A DNA stretch of 64,000 nt. Source: Pseudarthrobacter sp. GTDB taxonomy: Bacteria > Actinomycetota > Actinomycetes > Actinomycetales > Micrococcaceae. Below the pieces are notes generated by a model that saw nothing but the letters and a program-made list of their open reading frames with translations, was not told where the DNA came from and did no database searches. The translations under genes were made by a program, and so were the position numbers. Positions 39,285 through 49,532 of this stretch are shown here, piece after piece. The stretch covers positions 186,001 through 250,000 of the forward strand of contig JAPSJV010000001.1 of assembly GCA_031178005.1 (NCBI GenBank), given 5' to 3'. Every line of letters starts with the position of its first letter. The first letter of the stretch is position 1.

Positions 39285-39817
39285 GCCAGCGGGATGGCGG
39301 GAAGGTCAACGGCAGGGGCCTCCGGCTTCGGCTTCAGAACGGCCGGGGAAGGGCCGTCCCGAAGCGCGAAGCACGGGGACAGGAACTCCTGGACTCTGGG
39401 GCCGGAGGCGGCAAGGCTTCAGTGGCGGGATCTTGTGGACGACCCCGTGGACTCTGTGGATCCCGTGGGGCCGTGACAGCCGAATTTGCCGTTGTCCTTC
39501 CCGCAGTCCTGTTCCTGCTGGCTCTGCTCTTGGCCGGTGCCGCCGCCGGAGTGACCCAGCTTCGGTTGGAGGGGGCAGCACGCGCCGGTGCCCGCGAGCT
39601 GGTGCGAGGCGAAGACCCCGGAATGGTGACAGAAACTGTCCAAAGGCTTGCCGGTACAACAGCCGCCACAGCCGTTTCCTCAGACGGAAGCTGGTCTACC
39701 GTGACAGTCTCGGGCCGTGCCGGTGGTCCCTTGGGAGGTTTGGTCCCCTGGACACTGACGGCAACAGCGACGGCCAGGACTGAGGCAGCGTCACTGTCTT
39801 GGCAGCCCGCGGGGTGA
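39281..39817 (+). CDS. TadE-like pseudopilin-family protein
   Basis: GAVTAEFAVVLPAVLFLLALLLAGAAAGVTQLRLEGAARAGARE; ATG overlaps the DUF4244 stop (ATGA). Confidence 0.85.
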   Translation: MSQRDGGKVNGRGLRLRLQNGRGRAVPKREARGQELLDSGAGGGKASVAGSCGRPRGLCGSRGAVTAEFAVVLPAVLFLLALLLAGAAAGVTQLRLEGAARAGARELVRGEDPGMVTETVQRLAGTTAATAVSSDGSWSTVTVSGRAGGPLGGLVPWTLTATATARTEAASLSWQPAG

Positions 39818-40182
39818 TTCAGTTGAAGCCAAGCAACCGCGAGAGGGGCTCAGGCACAATTCTTGCCGCCGGACTGGGGATGGTCCTGATCCTGCTCCTG
39901 TCGATGCTGCTGGTGTTGGCCCAGGCTTCGGTCATGGCAGGAAGGGCGGCCGCAGCGGCAGACCTTGCCGCACTGGCCGCGGCGGACGCGTGGCGCGGGC
40001 TTACTTCCGGCGAGCCATGTGCCGTGGCCGGGGAAATCGCGGCAAGACACCAGGCACAGGTAGTTGAGTGCAGCACCATGCCCGACCTCTCAGTGGAAGT
40101 CCGGGTCCAGCTCAACACCCCAGCCGTTGTGGGCCCGGCGGCCGCCTCGTCCAGGGCAGGGCCGCCACCTGGATCGGAGTAA
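39799..40182 (+). CDS. TadE/TadG-like protein of the secretion/helicase neighbourhood
   Basis: RGSGTILAAGLGMVLILLLSMLLVLAQASVMAGRAAAAADLAALAAADAW. Confidence 0.8.
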   Translation: MAARGVIQLKPSNRERGSGTILAAGLGMVLILLLSMLLVLAQASVMAGRAAAAADLAALAAADAWRGLTSGEPCAVAGEIAARHQAQVVECSTMPDLSVEVRVQLNTPAVVGPAAASSRAGPPPGSE

Positions 40183-40189
40183 ACGGAGG

Positions 40190-42631
40190 TTAACCCGCCA
40201 GCTGACGGGCCACCCGGGCTATGTTGGCTGCAGCATTTCCTGCACCATCGAGATCGCCATTCTCGGTTCCGCCGTCCGCCGGACCAGCGTCCCTTGCATC
40301 CCGCAGCAGCACGTTCAGAAGGGTCACGGCAGCATCCTTGTCCAGCGGGTTGTTCTTGTTGCCGCACTTGGGGGACTGGACACAGGACGGACAGCCGGAT
40401 TCGCACTCGCAGGCCTTGATGGCATCTCGGGTTGCGGCCAGCCAGGTCCGGGCCTTGTCGAAGCCTCGCTCTGCAAAGCCTGCACCGCCCGGATGTCCGT
40501 CGTACACGAAGATGGTGGGCACACCGGTGTCGGCATGCAGGGCTGTGGAGACTCCGCCGATGTCCCAGCGGTCGCTGGAAGCAACCAGCGGAAGCAGGCC
40601 AATGGCAGCATGCTCGGCCGCATGCAGGGCACCGGGGAATTGCGCTTCAATCAGCCCGGCCCCGGCGAGGGACTGGTTGTCCACCACAAACCAGACCGCC
40701 TTGGTGAACAGGTCACGGGCGCCAAGCTGCAAGGGCTCCTCACCGAGGACTTCGTTGGAAACCAGGGCTTTACGTTGGAAGGAGACGACTTGGGTAGTCA
40801 CACGCACGTCGCCAAAATGAACACTGATATCGCCCCACTGCGCAGTCCGCAGGGTCTCGATCACTTCGATCTGGGTGACGTCCCGTGCCGTGGTGTAGTA
40901 GTCGGGATTGGCGCGCCGGGCAACAACGCAGTGGTCGTCCTCGTTGAGTTCCTCCACTACGTACGTGTCGCCCTGATGCACATAAATCGCGCCGGCATGG
41001 GCCTGGTAGTGGGTCTGTGGGGAGTCCATGGTGCCCAGCAGCGAACCGGTGTCTGCGTCCACGATGCTTACCGGCCCGCCGCCGTCGGCCCGCAGATTCA
41101 CCATCCCGGCCGCGCTCTGCGGGTGGGTCCAGAACCATCCGGCAGGCCGCCTCCGCAAATACCCCTGGGCCACCAGCTGATCCAGAAGGCGTTCAGATGT
41201 TGGCCCGAACAGGTCCAATTCACCAACGCCGAGCGGCAACTCCGCAGCGGCCGCGCAGAGGTGCGGGCCCAGGACATAGGGATTGCCCGGGTCAAAGACG
41301 GTGGCCTCAACGGAGACGTCAAAGATGGCCTCCGGATGGTTCACCAGGTAGGTGTCCAGGGGATCGTCGCTGGCCACAAACGCGGCTATGGCGTCCTGCC
41401 CTGCCCTGCCGGCACGGCCAATCTGCTGGAAGAGGGAGGCCCGCGTGCCCGGCCAGCCGGCTACAAGCACTGCGTCCAGGCCCGAGATGTCGATGCCGAG
41501 CTCCAACGCGGAGGTGCTGGACACTCCCAGCAGCTCGCCGGAACGCAGCGCACGTTCCAGTTCCCGGCGTTCCTCCGGAAGGTACCCGGAACGGTAGGCA
41601 GCGATGCGCTGCGGCAGGCTGGGGTCAACCTCGTCCAGGAGCCGGCGCGTGATGGTGGAGATGGTCTCGGCGCCGCGGCGGGACTTGATGAAGGCGATGG
41701 TCCTGATCCGGGCAGACACCAGGTTGGCCAGCAGATCGGCGGTTTCGGCGATGGCCGTCCGGCGGGCGGGCGCGCCGTTCTCGCCTTTGAGTTCCAAGAG
41801 CGCGGGCTCCCAGAGGGCAACCGTCGTGGATCCGTGCGGCGACGTATCCTCGGAGACCGCCCGGACGGGTGCACCGATGAGCCGGCCGAAGGACTTATCC
41901 GGTTCCGAGGCTGTGGCGGACGCGGCAATGAACACAGGTTCAGGCAGGGACTGGCCCGCGCCGTAGTAGGCGCAGATCCGCCGCAACCGGCGCATCAGGT
42001 TGGCCACGTGGGAACCAAAAACCCCGCGGTAACTGTGCGCCTCGTCGATGATGACGTACCGGAGCCGGCGGAAGAAGCTGGCCCACCAGGCATGGTTCGG
42101 CAGGATCCCGAAGTGCAGCATGTCCGGGTTGGCCAGGATGAAGTTGGCATGGTCGCGGATCCAGCGCCGGGATGCGGGGTCGGTATCGCCGTCGTAGGTT
42201 TCCGCCCGTACGGTGGGCAGCTTCAAGGCCCGGATGGCTGCCAGCTGGTCAGCGGCCAGGGCTTTGGTGGGGGAGAGATACAAGGTGACGGCGCCATCGT
42301 CGTGGATCTTTCCCGGATCGGAAAGGACACGAAGTTCGGAACGGTGGATCGCATCAAGGGCTGGCAGTTGATAGGCCAGGGATTTACCCGACGCAGTCCC
42401 GGTGGCGATCACTACATGCTCGCCCGAATGTGCCAGGCGGGCGGCTTCGATCTGGTGCCGGTAGGGCTCCTGGATGCCCAGCGAGCGGTATGCATCCACA
42501 ACATCCGGGTGCGCCCACTCGGGCCAAGCCTCATGAATTGCCTGGCGTGCAGGGATGACATGGACATGACGGAGCTGCTCCGGATCCGGGCCGCGGCCCA
42601 GCAGGGGAATCAACGAGTCATGGGGGTTCAC
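40190..42631 (-). CDS. DEAD/DEAH-box helicase with C-terminal DUF1998-type region
   Basis: VIATGTASGKSLAYQLPALDAI, VIIDEAHSYRGVFGSHVANLMRRL, GRAGRAGQ, C-terminal CESGCPSCVQSPKCGN cysteines. Confidence 0.93.
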   Translation of the reverse strand: MNPHDSLIPLLGRGPDPEQLRHVHVIPARQAIHEAWPEWAHPDVVDAYRSLGIQEPYRHQIEAARLAHSGEHVVIATGTASGKSLAYQLPALDAIHRSELRVLSDPGKIHDDGAVTLYLSPTKALAADQLAAIRALKLPTVRAETYDGDTDPASRRWIRDHANFILANPDMLHFGILPNHAWWASFFRRLRYVIIDEAHSYRGVFGSHVANLMRRLRRICAYYGAGQSLPEPVFIAASATASEPDKSFGRLIGAPVRAVSEDTSPHGSTTVALWEPALLELKGENGAPARRTAIAETADLLANLVSARIRTIAFIKSRRGAETISTITRRLLDEVDPSLPQRIAAYRSGYLPEERRELERALRSGELLGVSSTSALELGIDISGLDAVLVAGWPGTRASLFQQIGRAGRAGQDAIAAFVASDDPLDTYLVNHPEAIFDVSVEATVFDPGNPYVLGPHLCAAAAELPLGVGELDLFGPTSERLLDQLVAQGYLRRRPAGWFWTHPQSAAGMVNLRADGGGPVSIVDADTGSLLGTMDSPQTHYQAHAGAIYVHQGDTYVVEELNEDDHCVVARRANPDYYTTARDVTQIEVIETLRTAQWGDISVHFGDVRVTTQVVSFQRKALVSNEVLGEEPLQLGARDLFTKAVWFVVDNQSLAGAGLIEAQFPGALHAAEHAAIGLLPLVASSDRWDIGGVSTALHADTGVPTIFVYDGHPGGAGFAERGFDKARTWLAATRDAIKACECESGCPSCVQSPKCGNKNNPLDKDAAVTLLNVLLRDARDAGPADGGTENGDLDGAGNAAANIARVARQLAG

Positions 42632-42695
42632 CCCAACATTCTTTCATCCGTGCGCCCGCCGCGGGTCACCGTCGCCAAACAGGCGCCGGGTTGTG

Positions 42696-43394
42696 TCAGG
42701 CCACCGAGAGGTCCGCGCCGGTTTCAGCTCCGGACACGGACATCATGAGCACCTGGCAAACCTTCTTCCAACCAAGGTGCGAGTACAGCTTTTGGCCGTC
42801 GAGGGAAGCAAGGAGCAGTCCGTCCTCCACATCCTGCCCGAGGGCCTGCGCGGCGAGGGCCTTCATGATGAAGCTGCCCAGGCCGCGACGCTGGAAGGCA
42901 GGCTCGGTAACGATCTTGTCGAACACGGCAGTCCGGTCCACCACATACACCTGCCCGCTGGCCGCAACCACACTGCCGGACCGGACGACGGCGTGGTGGA
43001 CGCCGTCGAGCTCGGTGGTTTCCAGGGTGAGGTCATCGTCAGCCAGCCAGGGATCTTCGGTGTCCTGGGTGGACATGTCCACGATCATCATGGTTTGGGA
43101 CGCGGAGGCCATCTTCAGTCCGTGTTCCTGGGCGAGGAAGCTGTACCGGGCGACGTCGGTGCTCAGCACTGTCAGCAGCCGGGTTGGCGCCTCGGCTGTC
43201 TTTGCGGCCAGGGCTGCGAACTCAGCGTCCGAAGGATCATGGGCAAAGTACTCCCAGTCCTGGGTGGAATCGTGGCGCAGCGCGGCCGGGAAACGTCCTT
43301 CAGTGGAAACTTCGTATCCGCGGCAGCCGGCCCAACCGGCCACCCAGACTTCCAGAAGGTGGGTCACATCTTCAACCATGGTCTCGGGAGTCAT
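42696..43394 (-). CDS. GNAT-family N-acetyltransferase
   Basis: KIVTEPAFQRRGLGSFIMKALAAQALGQDVEDGLLLASLDGQKLYSHLGWKKV. Start trimmed to MTPETMVED. Confidence 0.88.
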   Translation of the reverse strand: MTPETMVEDVTHLLEVWVAGWAGCRGYEVSTEGRFPAALRHDSTQDWEYFAHDPSDAEFAALAAKTAEAPTRLLTVLSTDVARYSFLAQEHGLKMASASQTMMIVDMSTQDTEDPWLADDDLTLETTELDGVHHAVVRSGSVVAASGQVYVVDRTAVFDKIVTEPAFQRRGLGSFIMKALAAQALGQDVEDGLLLASLDGQKLYSHLGWKKVCQVLMMSVSGAETGADLSVA

Positions 43395-43499
43395 GAATCG
43401 AGCGTATTGCAGGCCGTCAGCAAGCAACAGGGCCGGGAGGCCGGAAAGCGGCTTGCTTATTGAATTGTGATGAGATGTGGCGCCAGTACCCTTAAAGGT

Positions 43500-44399
43500 G
43501 TGAACAAGATTGTGCTCTTCTATGGGTTTACCCCGCTTGCCGACCCCGACGCCGTGCGTCTTTGGCAGCGTGCCCTCTGCGAAAAGCTGGGCCTGCGGGG
43601 CCGGATCCTGATTTCCAAGCACGGTATCAACGCCACTGTTGGCGGCGAAATCCGGGCGGTCAAGGAGTACGTAAAATCCACCCGCGAATACCCGGGCTTC
43701 CATGGGATCGACGTGAAATGGTCCGACGGCGGTGCGGAGGACTTCCCGCGGCTGAGCGTAAAGGCGCGGGATGAGATTGTGTCCTTCGGCGCACCGGGGG
43801 AACTCGCCGTTGATGAAAACGGCGTGGTCGGCGGTGGCACCCACCTTCAGCCCGAGGAACTCCACGAACTGGTGGAGGCCAAGAAGCAGGATGGCGAGGA
43901 CGTGGTGTTTTTCGATGGCCGGAATGCCTTCGAAGCCCAGATCGGCCGGTTCAAGGACGCGATCGTGCCGGACGTTGCCACCACCCATGATTTCATCAAG
44001 GAACTGGACTCCGGCAAGTACGACGACCTCAAGGACAAGCCCATAGTCACCTACTGCACAGGCGGAATCCGCTGTGAAGTCCTGTCCAGCCTGATGGTGA
44101 ACCGGGGCTTTAAAGAGGTCTACCAGCTGGACGGCGGAATTGTCCGTTATGGGGAGACCTTCCGCGACAAGGGCCTTTGGGAAGGTTCGCTCTACGTGTT
44201 CGACAAGCGGATGCACCTCGAATTCAGCGACGAGGCAAAGGTGATTGGCGAATGCGTGCGCTGCACAGCACCCACCAGCAAGTTTGAAAACTGCTCGAAC
44301 CCCAGCTGCCGCAACCTCACGCTCTACTGCTCGGAATGCGCCGCGAGCCCGGAGACACTGCGTTGCCCTGAAGGCTGCGCAGCAGCCTTGCCGGGGTGA
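43500..44399 (+). CDS. TrhO-type tRNA uridine hydroxylase (rhodanese-domain protein)
   Basis: GTG start; [64 protein letters not shown]. Confidence 0.9.
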   Translation: MNKIVLFYGFTPLADPDAVRLWQRALCEKLGLRGRILISKHGINATVGGEIRAVKEYVKSTREYPGFHGIDVKWSDGGAEDFPRLSVKARDEIVSFGAPGELAVDENGVVGGGTHLQPEELHELVEAKKQDGEDVVFFDGRNAFEAQIGRFKDAIVPDVATTHDFIKELDSGKYDDLKDKPIVTYCTGGIRCEVLSSLMVNRGFKEVYQLDGGIVRYGETFRDKGLWEGSLYVFDKRMHLEFSDEAKVIGECVRCTAPTSKFENCSNPSCRNLTLYCSECAASPETLRCPEGCAAALPG

Positions 44400-44402
44400 C
44401 TG

Positions 44403-44978
44403 CTAAAGCAGGATCAGACGGTAGGCCACATTTGCGTCCTCATCGGCATGGACGTGCAGCGACAGCACCACGTCCTCCGAAAGCTGAAGTACATTAACCC
44501 GTGCCGGACCACACAACAGCCTGAGATCAATCAGGGCTGATTCCACGCTCCGCACCAGAAAATCAACACGCCGCACACTCCTGCACGCCAATGTCAGCGA
44601 ATAGGTTCCCGCCGGCAGTGGGCCGGTTTCCTCCCTGCGATCCTCTCCTGCTTCGAGCCTGGCAAGGCTGCGGTAGACCACTTCGCCTGCTGCGTCCGGC
44701 ATGATTTCCTCTGCCCAGGACTGCATCTCCTCGGTAGGAAGGGCGGGCGGTCCGCGCCGGCGGACCTGGGGCTCCACTGCGGCCGGGGCTGTGGTGGCTG
44801 CAACCTCAGGCTGGGACCAATCGTCCTCATAGGTATATTCGCACCCGGCCAGAGAGGGCAGTGCAAGAACCATGGCGAGAACGACGGCGGAAGCTCGGCG
44901 AGGTGCCGCGCACGCGGGATCCGGCGGGCGTACTTCAGCCCGCCGGGGGCCGCTCCACCGCGCCTTCACAGACGGCAT
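44403..44978 (-). CDS. Putative lipoprotein, member of a tandem paralog array
   Basis: Lipobox LPSLAGCEYTYEDD; GTYSLTLACRSVRRVDFLV. Confidence 0.7.
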   Translation of the reverse strand: MPSVKARWSGPRRAEVRPPDPACAAPRRASAVVLAMVLALPSLAGCEYTYEDDWSQPEVAATTAPAAVEPQVRRRGPPALPTEEMQSWAEEIMPDAAGEVVYRSLARLEAGEDRREETGPLPAGTYSLTLACRSVRRVDFLVRSVESALIDLRLLCGPARVNVLQLSEDVVLSLHVHADEDANVAYRLILL

Positions 44979-45098
44979 ACCCCGACTGTATGCCTGCGGG
45001 GACACCGGCACCAGAGGCAGGCCCGAGTGCAGGCGCGGTCACCCGACTGGCTGGCAGTTAACGCACTGAAAACGGGTTTTGGGAGCGTTGAGTGCGAG

Positions 45099-45686
45099 TC
45101 ACTTGGGGGCGGGGGTGGCTGTCCCGGGCGGGGCCTTAAGCAACCGGACTCCGCCTACGCCATAGAGCGACTCCATCGGCTGCAACGAAATTGTCGCGTG
45201 CCCCGGGACGAGGTCAATCAGTGTTTCGGTGGCCTCGCCGCACGCGACTCTAATCATTGTGGCGACGGAAGCCTCGCCGTGTTTCTGATGGACGCGAGCC
45301 ATTACCTCCCCGTCGGGGCTGCAAGCAGTAATCACCACGTATTGCCCGGCCTCCGTGATATCGAAGGCGAAAGAAGCCGTCTGGCTGCGCCGCAGAGTCA
45401 TGTGGTCCGAACTGCCGGAAAGGGCCTTCGCCGGAATGGGCCCAAGCAGCGCCTCGACGGCTGCCGTCAACTCGGCGTTCTTCGCCTCAAGGGCCAGCCT
45501 TGATTCCCTGGAATTGACCGGTTCCCATGTGGGCGTAGGCGTGGCGGTGGGCAATGGTTCCAGATCCGCGTACTCGCAGCCAGCCAGTCCGCCAACAACC
45601 AGGCAGCCCAACGTAAGCATTACCGCAGAGCGGAAGGGCCAGCGAAAAGGTGCTTCCCGCCGTCGAACTTTTCCCCCGAAAGTCAT
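45099..45686 (-). CDS. Putative lipoprotein, tandem paralog
   Basis: MTFGGKVRRREAP...VGGLAGCEYADLEPLPTATPTPT. Confidence 0.75.
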   Translation of the reverse strand: MTFGGKVRRREAPFRWPFRSAVMLTLGCLVVGGLAGCEYADLEPLPTATPTPTWEPVNSRESRLALEAKNAELTAAVEALLGPIPAKALSGSSDHMTLRRSQTASFAFDITEAGQYVVITACSPDGEVMARVHQKHGEASVATMIRVACGEATETLIDLVPGHATISLQPMESLYGVGGVRLLKAPPGTATPAPK

Positions 45687-45695
45687 GGGCAGAGC

Positions 45696-46283
45696 CTAGC
45701 GTGCGGGCTGCTGGGCCGTTTCGGCAGCGGGAGAAACGCCGGGCGGCAAGAGAAATATTGCTCCCCTGGAAACATCTGGTTGGGTCGGCTTCAGGTTGAT
45801 CGACACCCATCCCGTGCCGAGCTGGACCGGCGTTTGAGCCCGTTCGCCACAGGGAACGACGGCAGTCACCTCGGGACCCGACTCCGGATAGATGGTCAAC
45901 GTTGCCTGGCCGGAGGGGCTGCAGGCGGTGAGGACAGAGTACTGCCCGGACTCGGTCACGGTGGCGCCTATGCCCATGCCGCTACCGGACCGCATTCCGC
46001 CGGTGCCCCCGTTCAGGTGTTCCGGCAGCACGCCGAGCTGCTTCTCCACATCGGCGGTCAATTCGGCGAGGCGGGCGTCGAAGGCAGCCTGCTCCTCCGG
46101 TGACCGTTGAACGTCCACCGGAGGCGTGGGCGTCGGCGTCACGGCGGGCAACGGCTCAAGCGGCGCGTACTCGCAGCCAACCAGTCCGGCCGAAAGCAAA
46201 CAGCCCAGGCCCAGTACCGCCGCAAAGCGGCTGCGCCCCCGCAAAAGTGCCTGCCGCCGTCGAACATTTTCCCCAAAAGTCAT
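45696..46283 (-). CDS. Putative lipoprotein, tandem paralog
   Basis: MTFGENVRRRQAL...SAGLVGCEYAPLEPLPAVTPTPT; clearly similar to 45099..45686. Confidence 0.75.
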   Translation of the reverse strand: MTFGENVRRRQALLRGRSRFAAVLGLGCLLSAGLVGCEYAPLEPLPAVTPTPTPPVDVQRSPEEQAAFDARLAELTADVEKQLGVLPEHLNGGTGGMRSGSGMGIGATVTESGQYSVLTACSPSGQATLTIYPESGPEVTAVVPCGERAQTPVQLGTGWVSINLKPTQPDVSRGAIFLLPPGVSPAAETAQQPAR

Positions 46284-46292
46284 GGGCCGAGC

Positions 46293-46739
46293 CTAGCCTG
46301 CCGGCAGCAGCCGGTACGCGTAGAGGGTGGGCGCGTCCACGCTGGAGACGCTGAATTCCACGGGACCGCCGGGTACGTCCAGCTTGGCGGTTTCGCGCGT
46401 CCCGTAGCACGCGGCACCCAGGTCCAGGACCTCTTTCCCGGCCACGGAAACTGCCAGGAACGCCTTGCCGCCGCCCTCGCACACCAACGTCAGCGAGTAT
46501 GTTCCTGCGGCTACTTCGGACGTGATGGCCGTGGGTTCGGCGTCCATCAACCGGCCCGACTCCTCAACTACGGCGTCCCCGGCCGCCGGGCTGGGTGAGG
46601 GGAGCGCGGTTGCCTGCCATTCCGGCACGTCTGCGTCCTCGATCGACACGCGGGGTGTGCACGCCGTCCCGGAGAGTACGACGGCGGCAGCAGCGGCCAG
46701 TGCCAGGGCGCGCCGCAGCGCGGGACGGGGGAGAGTCAT
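46293..46739 (-). CDS. Putative lipoprotein, more divergent paralog
   Basis: VVLSGTACTPRVSIED lipobox; AAGTYSLTLVCEGGGKAFLAVSVAGKEVLDLGAACYG shared with 44403..44978. Confidence 0.7.
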   Translation of the reverse strand: MTLPRPALRRALALAAAAAVVLSGTACTPRVSIEDADVPEWQATALPSPSPAAGDAVVEESGRLMDAEPTAITSEVAAGTYSLTLVCEGGGKAFLAVSVAGKEVLDLGAACYGTRETAKLDVPGGPVEFSVSSVDAPTLYAYRLLPAG

Positions 46740-46810
46740 GCCTCCAATTTACCCGCCGGGAACCGCTGCTACGGCCAGGAGGGCGGTACCTGCGGAAGGA
46801 GGATAGGCCC

Positions 46811-46860
46811 TTGACCTTGACGCAACGTCAACCTTTAGAGTCAAGATAACGGCCCGGACA
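46811..46860 (+). promoter_or_regulatory. MerR-type operator/promoter
   Basis: Perfect dyad TTGACGCAACGTCAA (46817..46831) upstream of a MerR gene, overlapping a TTGACC -35-like hexamer. Confidence 0.6.
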
Positions 46861-46889
46861 GCGGGCCGGAATGTACGGAAGGAACGATC

Positions 46890-47648
46890 GTGGACTGGTC
46901 CATCCAGGAGATTGCCAAGATCACCGGAACCACCAGCCGCACCCTGCGCCATTACGACGACGTGGGGCTGCTCAAGCCCAGCCGAGTCGGCTACAACGGC
47001 TACCGCTACTACAACCAGGATGCCCTGGTGCAACTGCAGCGGATCCTGCTGCTGCGCGGCCTGGGCCTGGGATTGCCGGTGATCGCCGAAGTCCTGCGGA
47101 ACGAGCAGGACGCGGCCAAGGCGCTGACCGGCCACCTGGACTGGCTGCGCCGGGAGCAGGTTCGGCTCGGAGTGCAGATCGCCTCCGTGCAACAGACATT
47201 AAAAGCAGTCAAAGAAGGAGGGAACATCATGGCAGAAAACATGTTCAACGGTTTCGACCACACCCAATACAAGGACGAGGTGGAGGAACGCTGGGGCAAG
47301 GACGCGTACGCATCCGGTGACAAGTGGTGGCGCAGCATGACCGCTGCCGAGCAGGCCGAGTGGAAGGCTCGCGTCGGCCAGCTGAACAGCGACTGGATCG
47401 CGGCTGCAGAATCAGGTGTGGCGCCGGACAGCGATGCAGCACAGGCGCTAGCCAAGCGCCACGTGGAATGGCTCACCGGTGTCCCGGGCACACCTGCATC
47501 GCAGAACGGTGGGGACGTCAAGGGCTACGTGACCGGGCTCGGCGAAATGTACGTTGCCGATCCGCGCTTCGGCGCCAACTACGGCGGCCAGCAAGGTGCT
47601 GAGTTTGTCCGCGACGCCCTGCACATCTACGCGGACGCCAACCTGTAA
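46890..47648 (+). CDS. MerR-family regulator with TipAS effector domain (TipAL-like)
   Basis: WSIQEIAKITGTTSRTLRHYDDVGLLKPSRVGYNGYRYYNQD MerR HTH; C-terminal TipAS-like domain. Confidence 0.92.
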   Translation: MDWSIQEIAKITGTTSRTLRHYDDVGLLKPSRVGYNGYRYYNQDALVQLQRILLLRGLGLGLPVIAEVLRNEQDAAKALTGHLDWLRREQVRLGVQIASVQQTLKAVKEGGNIMAENMFNGFDHTQYKDEVEERWGKDAYASGDKWWRSMTAAEQAEWKARVGQLNSDWIAAAESGVAPDSDAAQALAKRHVEWLTGVPGTPASQNGGDVKGYVTGLGEMYVADPRFGANYGGQQGAEFVRDALHIYADANL

Positions 47649-47711
47649 GTCGTGCTGAGTTCCGGGAACCTGCGCGGGAAGGGAGTCGCCGGGCCGGAAT
47701 AGACTTGCCCG

Positions 47712-49430
47712 GTGACTTCCTCCACCCTCTTCACCACCGGCAATACGGCAGACGCGCCCCGCAGCGACCTCCCGCACCTCCTCACCGCGCTCGCCTCGGA
47801 CCTCCGTTCGATCGGCTACACGCTGGACGGGGTGGCGGAGTTGCTGGGTGCTTCCGCGTTCGCGGCGCTCGACCGGGACCAACTGATCCCGGCGCTGCTG
47901 GCCACCGAGGAAGCGGAGGCTGATGTTGCAGGTGCGGAAGGCGGCACTGAGCCGGGCGAACGACGCAAGGGCCTTGCCGCCGTCGTCCGTCTTTGGCTTC
48001 TGGCGGTGCCGCAGCCGGGGGAGAAGCTCGACGCCGTCCTGCCCGCCATCCGCACGGAAGGACTCGTGGAGCTGCGGCTGATTGAGCCCGACGACGACGG
48101 CGGCTACCGTGCCGCCGCCGATCTGCGGCCCTACGGCTGGCAGGGTGAGCCGGGGAGCCAGGGTGAACCGGACGACGTCGAGATCTGGGTGGCGAGCGAC
48201 CTCGCCGCGCACCAGCGGCCGGGCGTCCTGCGACACGACCACGTCCTGGGAATCGGCCAGGCTTCCACCACGCTGGTGCAGACCACCATCAGGCGCGAAG
48301 TGGACCGGGCGCTGGACCTTGGCACAGGCTGCGGGATCCAGTCGTTCCACCTGTTGGACCATGCGCAGCACGTCACGGCAACGGACATTTCCGAGCGGGC
48401 ACTGGCGTTCACCCGCTTTAACATGCTGCTCAACGCGGATGCCCTGGGCCTGGACCCGGAACGGTTGGAGGAGCGGGTAAGCCTGCGGCTCGGCTCGCTC
48501 CTGGAGCCTGTGGAGGGGGAGTTGTTCGACCTCGTGGTCTCCAACCCGCCTTTCGTCATTACTCCCAGGACTGCCGGAGAAGATGCGGCGGACCAGTTCA
48601 CCTACCGCGACGGCGGCCTGCCCGGGGACGAGATCGTGGCCACGCTGATCGAGTTGCTGCCCAACGTCCTGGCACCAGGCGGAACGGCGCAGCTGCTGGG
48701 CAACTGGGAAATCACCGACGGCTGGGAATGGCACGAACGGCCGGAATCCTGGCTCCCGGACAACGCCGAAGCCTGGTTCATCCAGCGTGAGCAGGTCGGC
48801 CCGGAACAGTACGCCGAAACCTGGCTGCAGGATTCCTCCGAGTCGCGGAACCGCGAGTCCTATAAGGACTCCTACGCCGCATACCTGCGGGACTTTGCGT
48901 CGCGGAATGTGACGGGCATCGGCTTTGGCATGGTGTTCCTGCGCAAGCCCGCCGACCAGAGGCGTACCCTAACTCCAGCCGCACCCGCGACCACAACCAA
49001 CCTCCTTCGTCGGTTTGAGGAAATCACGTACCCCATCGAGCAGCCGGTCGGACCGCACCTGGGTGCCGCCGTCGAACGCTTCGACTGGCTGGCCGGGCAC
49101 AGCCTGGAACATGCGCACCTGCTGGTAGCGGAAGACGTTACCGAGGAACGCCACCAGCGCCCTGGAGCGGAGCATCCCGGCGTCATACTGCTGCGGCAGG
49201 GCGCGGGACTGCGGCGGACCAATCTGCTGAGTACCGAGCTGGCCGGATTTGTGTCCGCCTGCGACGGGGAGCTCTCCGTCCGGCAGATCATCGGCGCACT
49301 GGAAGCCCTGCTGGGAGGCGGGGAAGGGTTCGACGGCGGGACGTTCCGAGAGGGCCTGCTGCGGGATGTCCGCAACCTCGTGGCGGATGGATTCCTGCTT
49401 CCGGATCCGGCCAACGAGGAGCAGTCCTGA
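47712..49430 (+). CDS. Class I SAM-dependent methyltransferase
   Basis: ALDLGTGCGIQSFHLLDHAQHVTATDISERALAFTRFN; DLVVSNPPFVI. Confidence 0.9.
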   Translation: MTSSTLFTTGNTADAPRSDLPHLLTALASDLRSIGYTLDGVAELLGASAFAALDRDQLIPALLATEEAEADVAGAEGGTEPGERRKGLAAVVRLWLLAVPQPGEKLDAVLPAIRTEGLVELRLIEPDDDGGYRAAADLRPYGWQGEPGSQGEPDDVEIWVASDLAAHQRPGVLRHDHVLGIGQASTTLVQTTIRREVDRALDLGTGCGIQSFHLLDHAQHVTATDISERALAFTRFNMLLNADALGLDPERLEERVSLRLGSLLEPVEGELFDLVVSNPPFVITPRTAGEDAADQFTYRDGGLPGDEIVATLIELLPNVLAPGGTAQLLGNWEITDGWEWHERPESWLPDNAEAWFIQREQVGPEQYAETWLQDSSESRNRESYKDSYAAYLRDFASRNVTGIGFGMVFLRKPADQRRTLTPAAPATTTNLLRRFEEITYPIEQPVGPHLGAAVERFDWLAGHSLEHAHLLVAEDVTEERHQRPGAEHPGVILLRQGAGLRRTNLLSTELAGFVSACDGELSVRQIIGALEALLGGGEGFDGGTFREGLLRDVRNLVADGFLLPDPANEEQS

Positions 49431-49532
49431 GCCCCGGCATTTCCACACCGAATGCGCACGATTGTCCAAAATATGGTGAACTAGGCCAGTATGGGCTGAT
49501 CCGCCCGCGCAACCCTTTTCTGTAGGAGCACC

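Noticed and set aside
40064-42748. 894-aa plus-strand ORF
   Set aside because: Antisense to the DEAD-box helicase, which has clear motifs; no domain recognised in the shadow frame.
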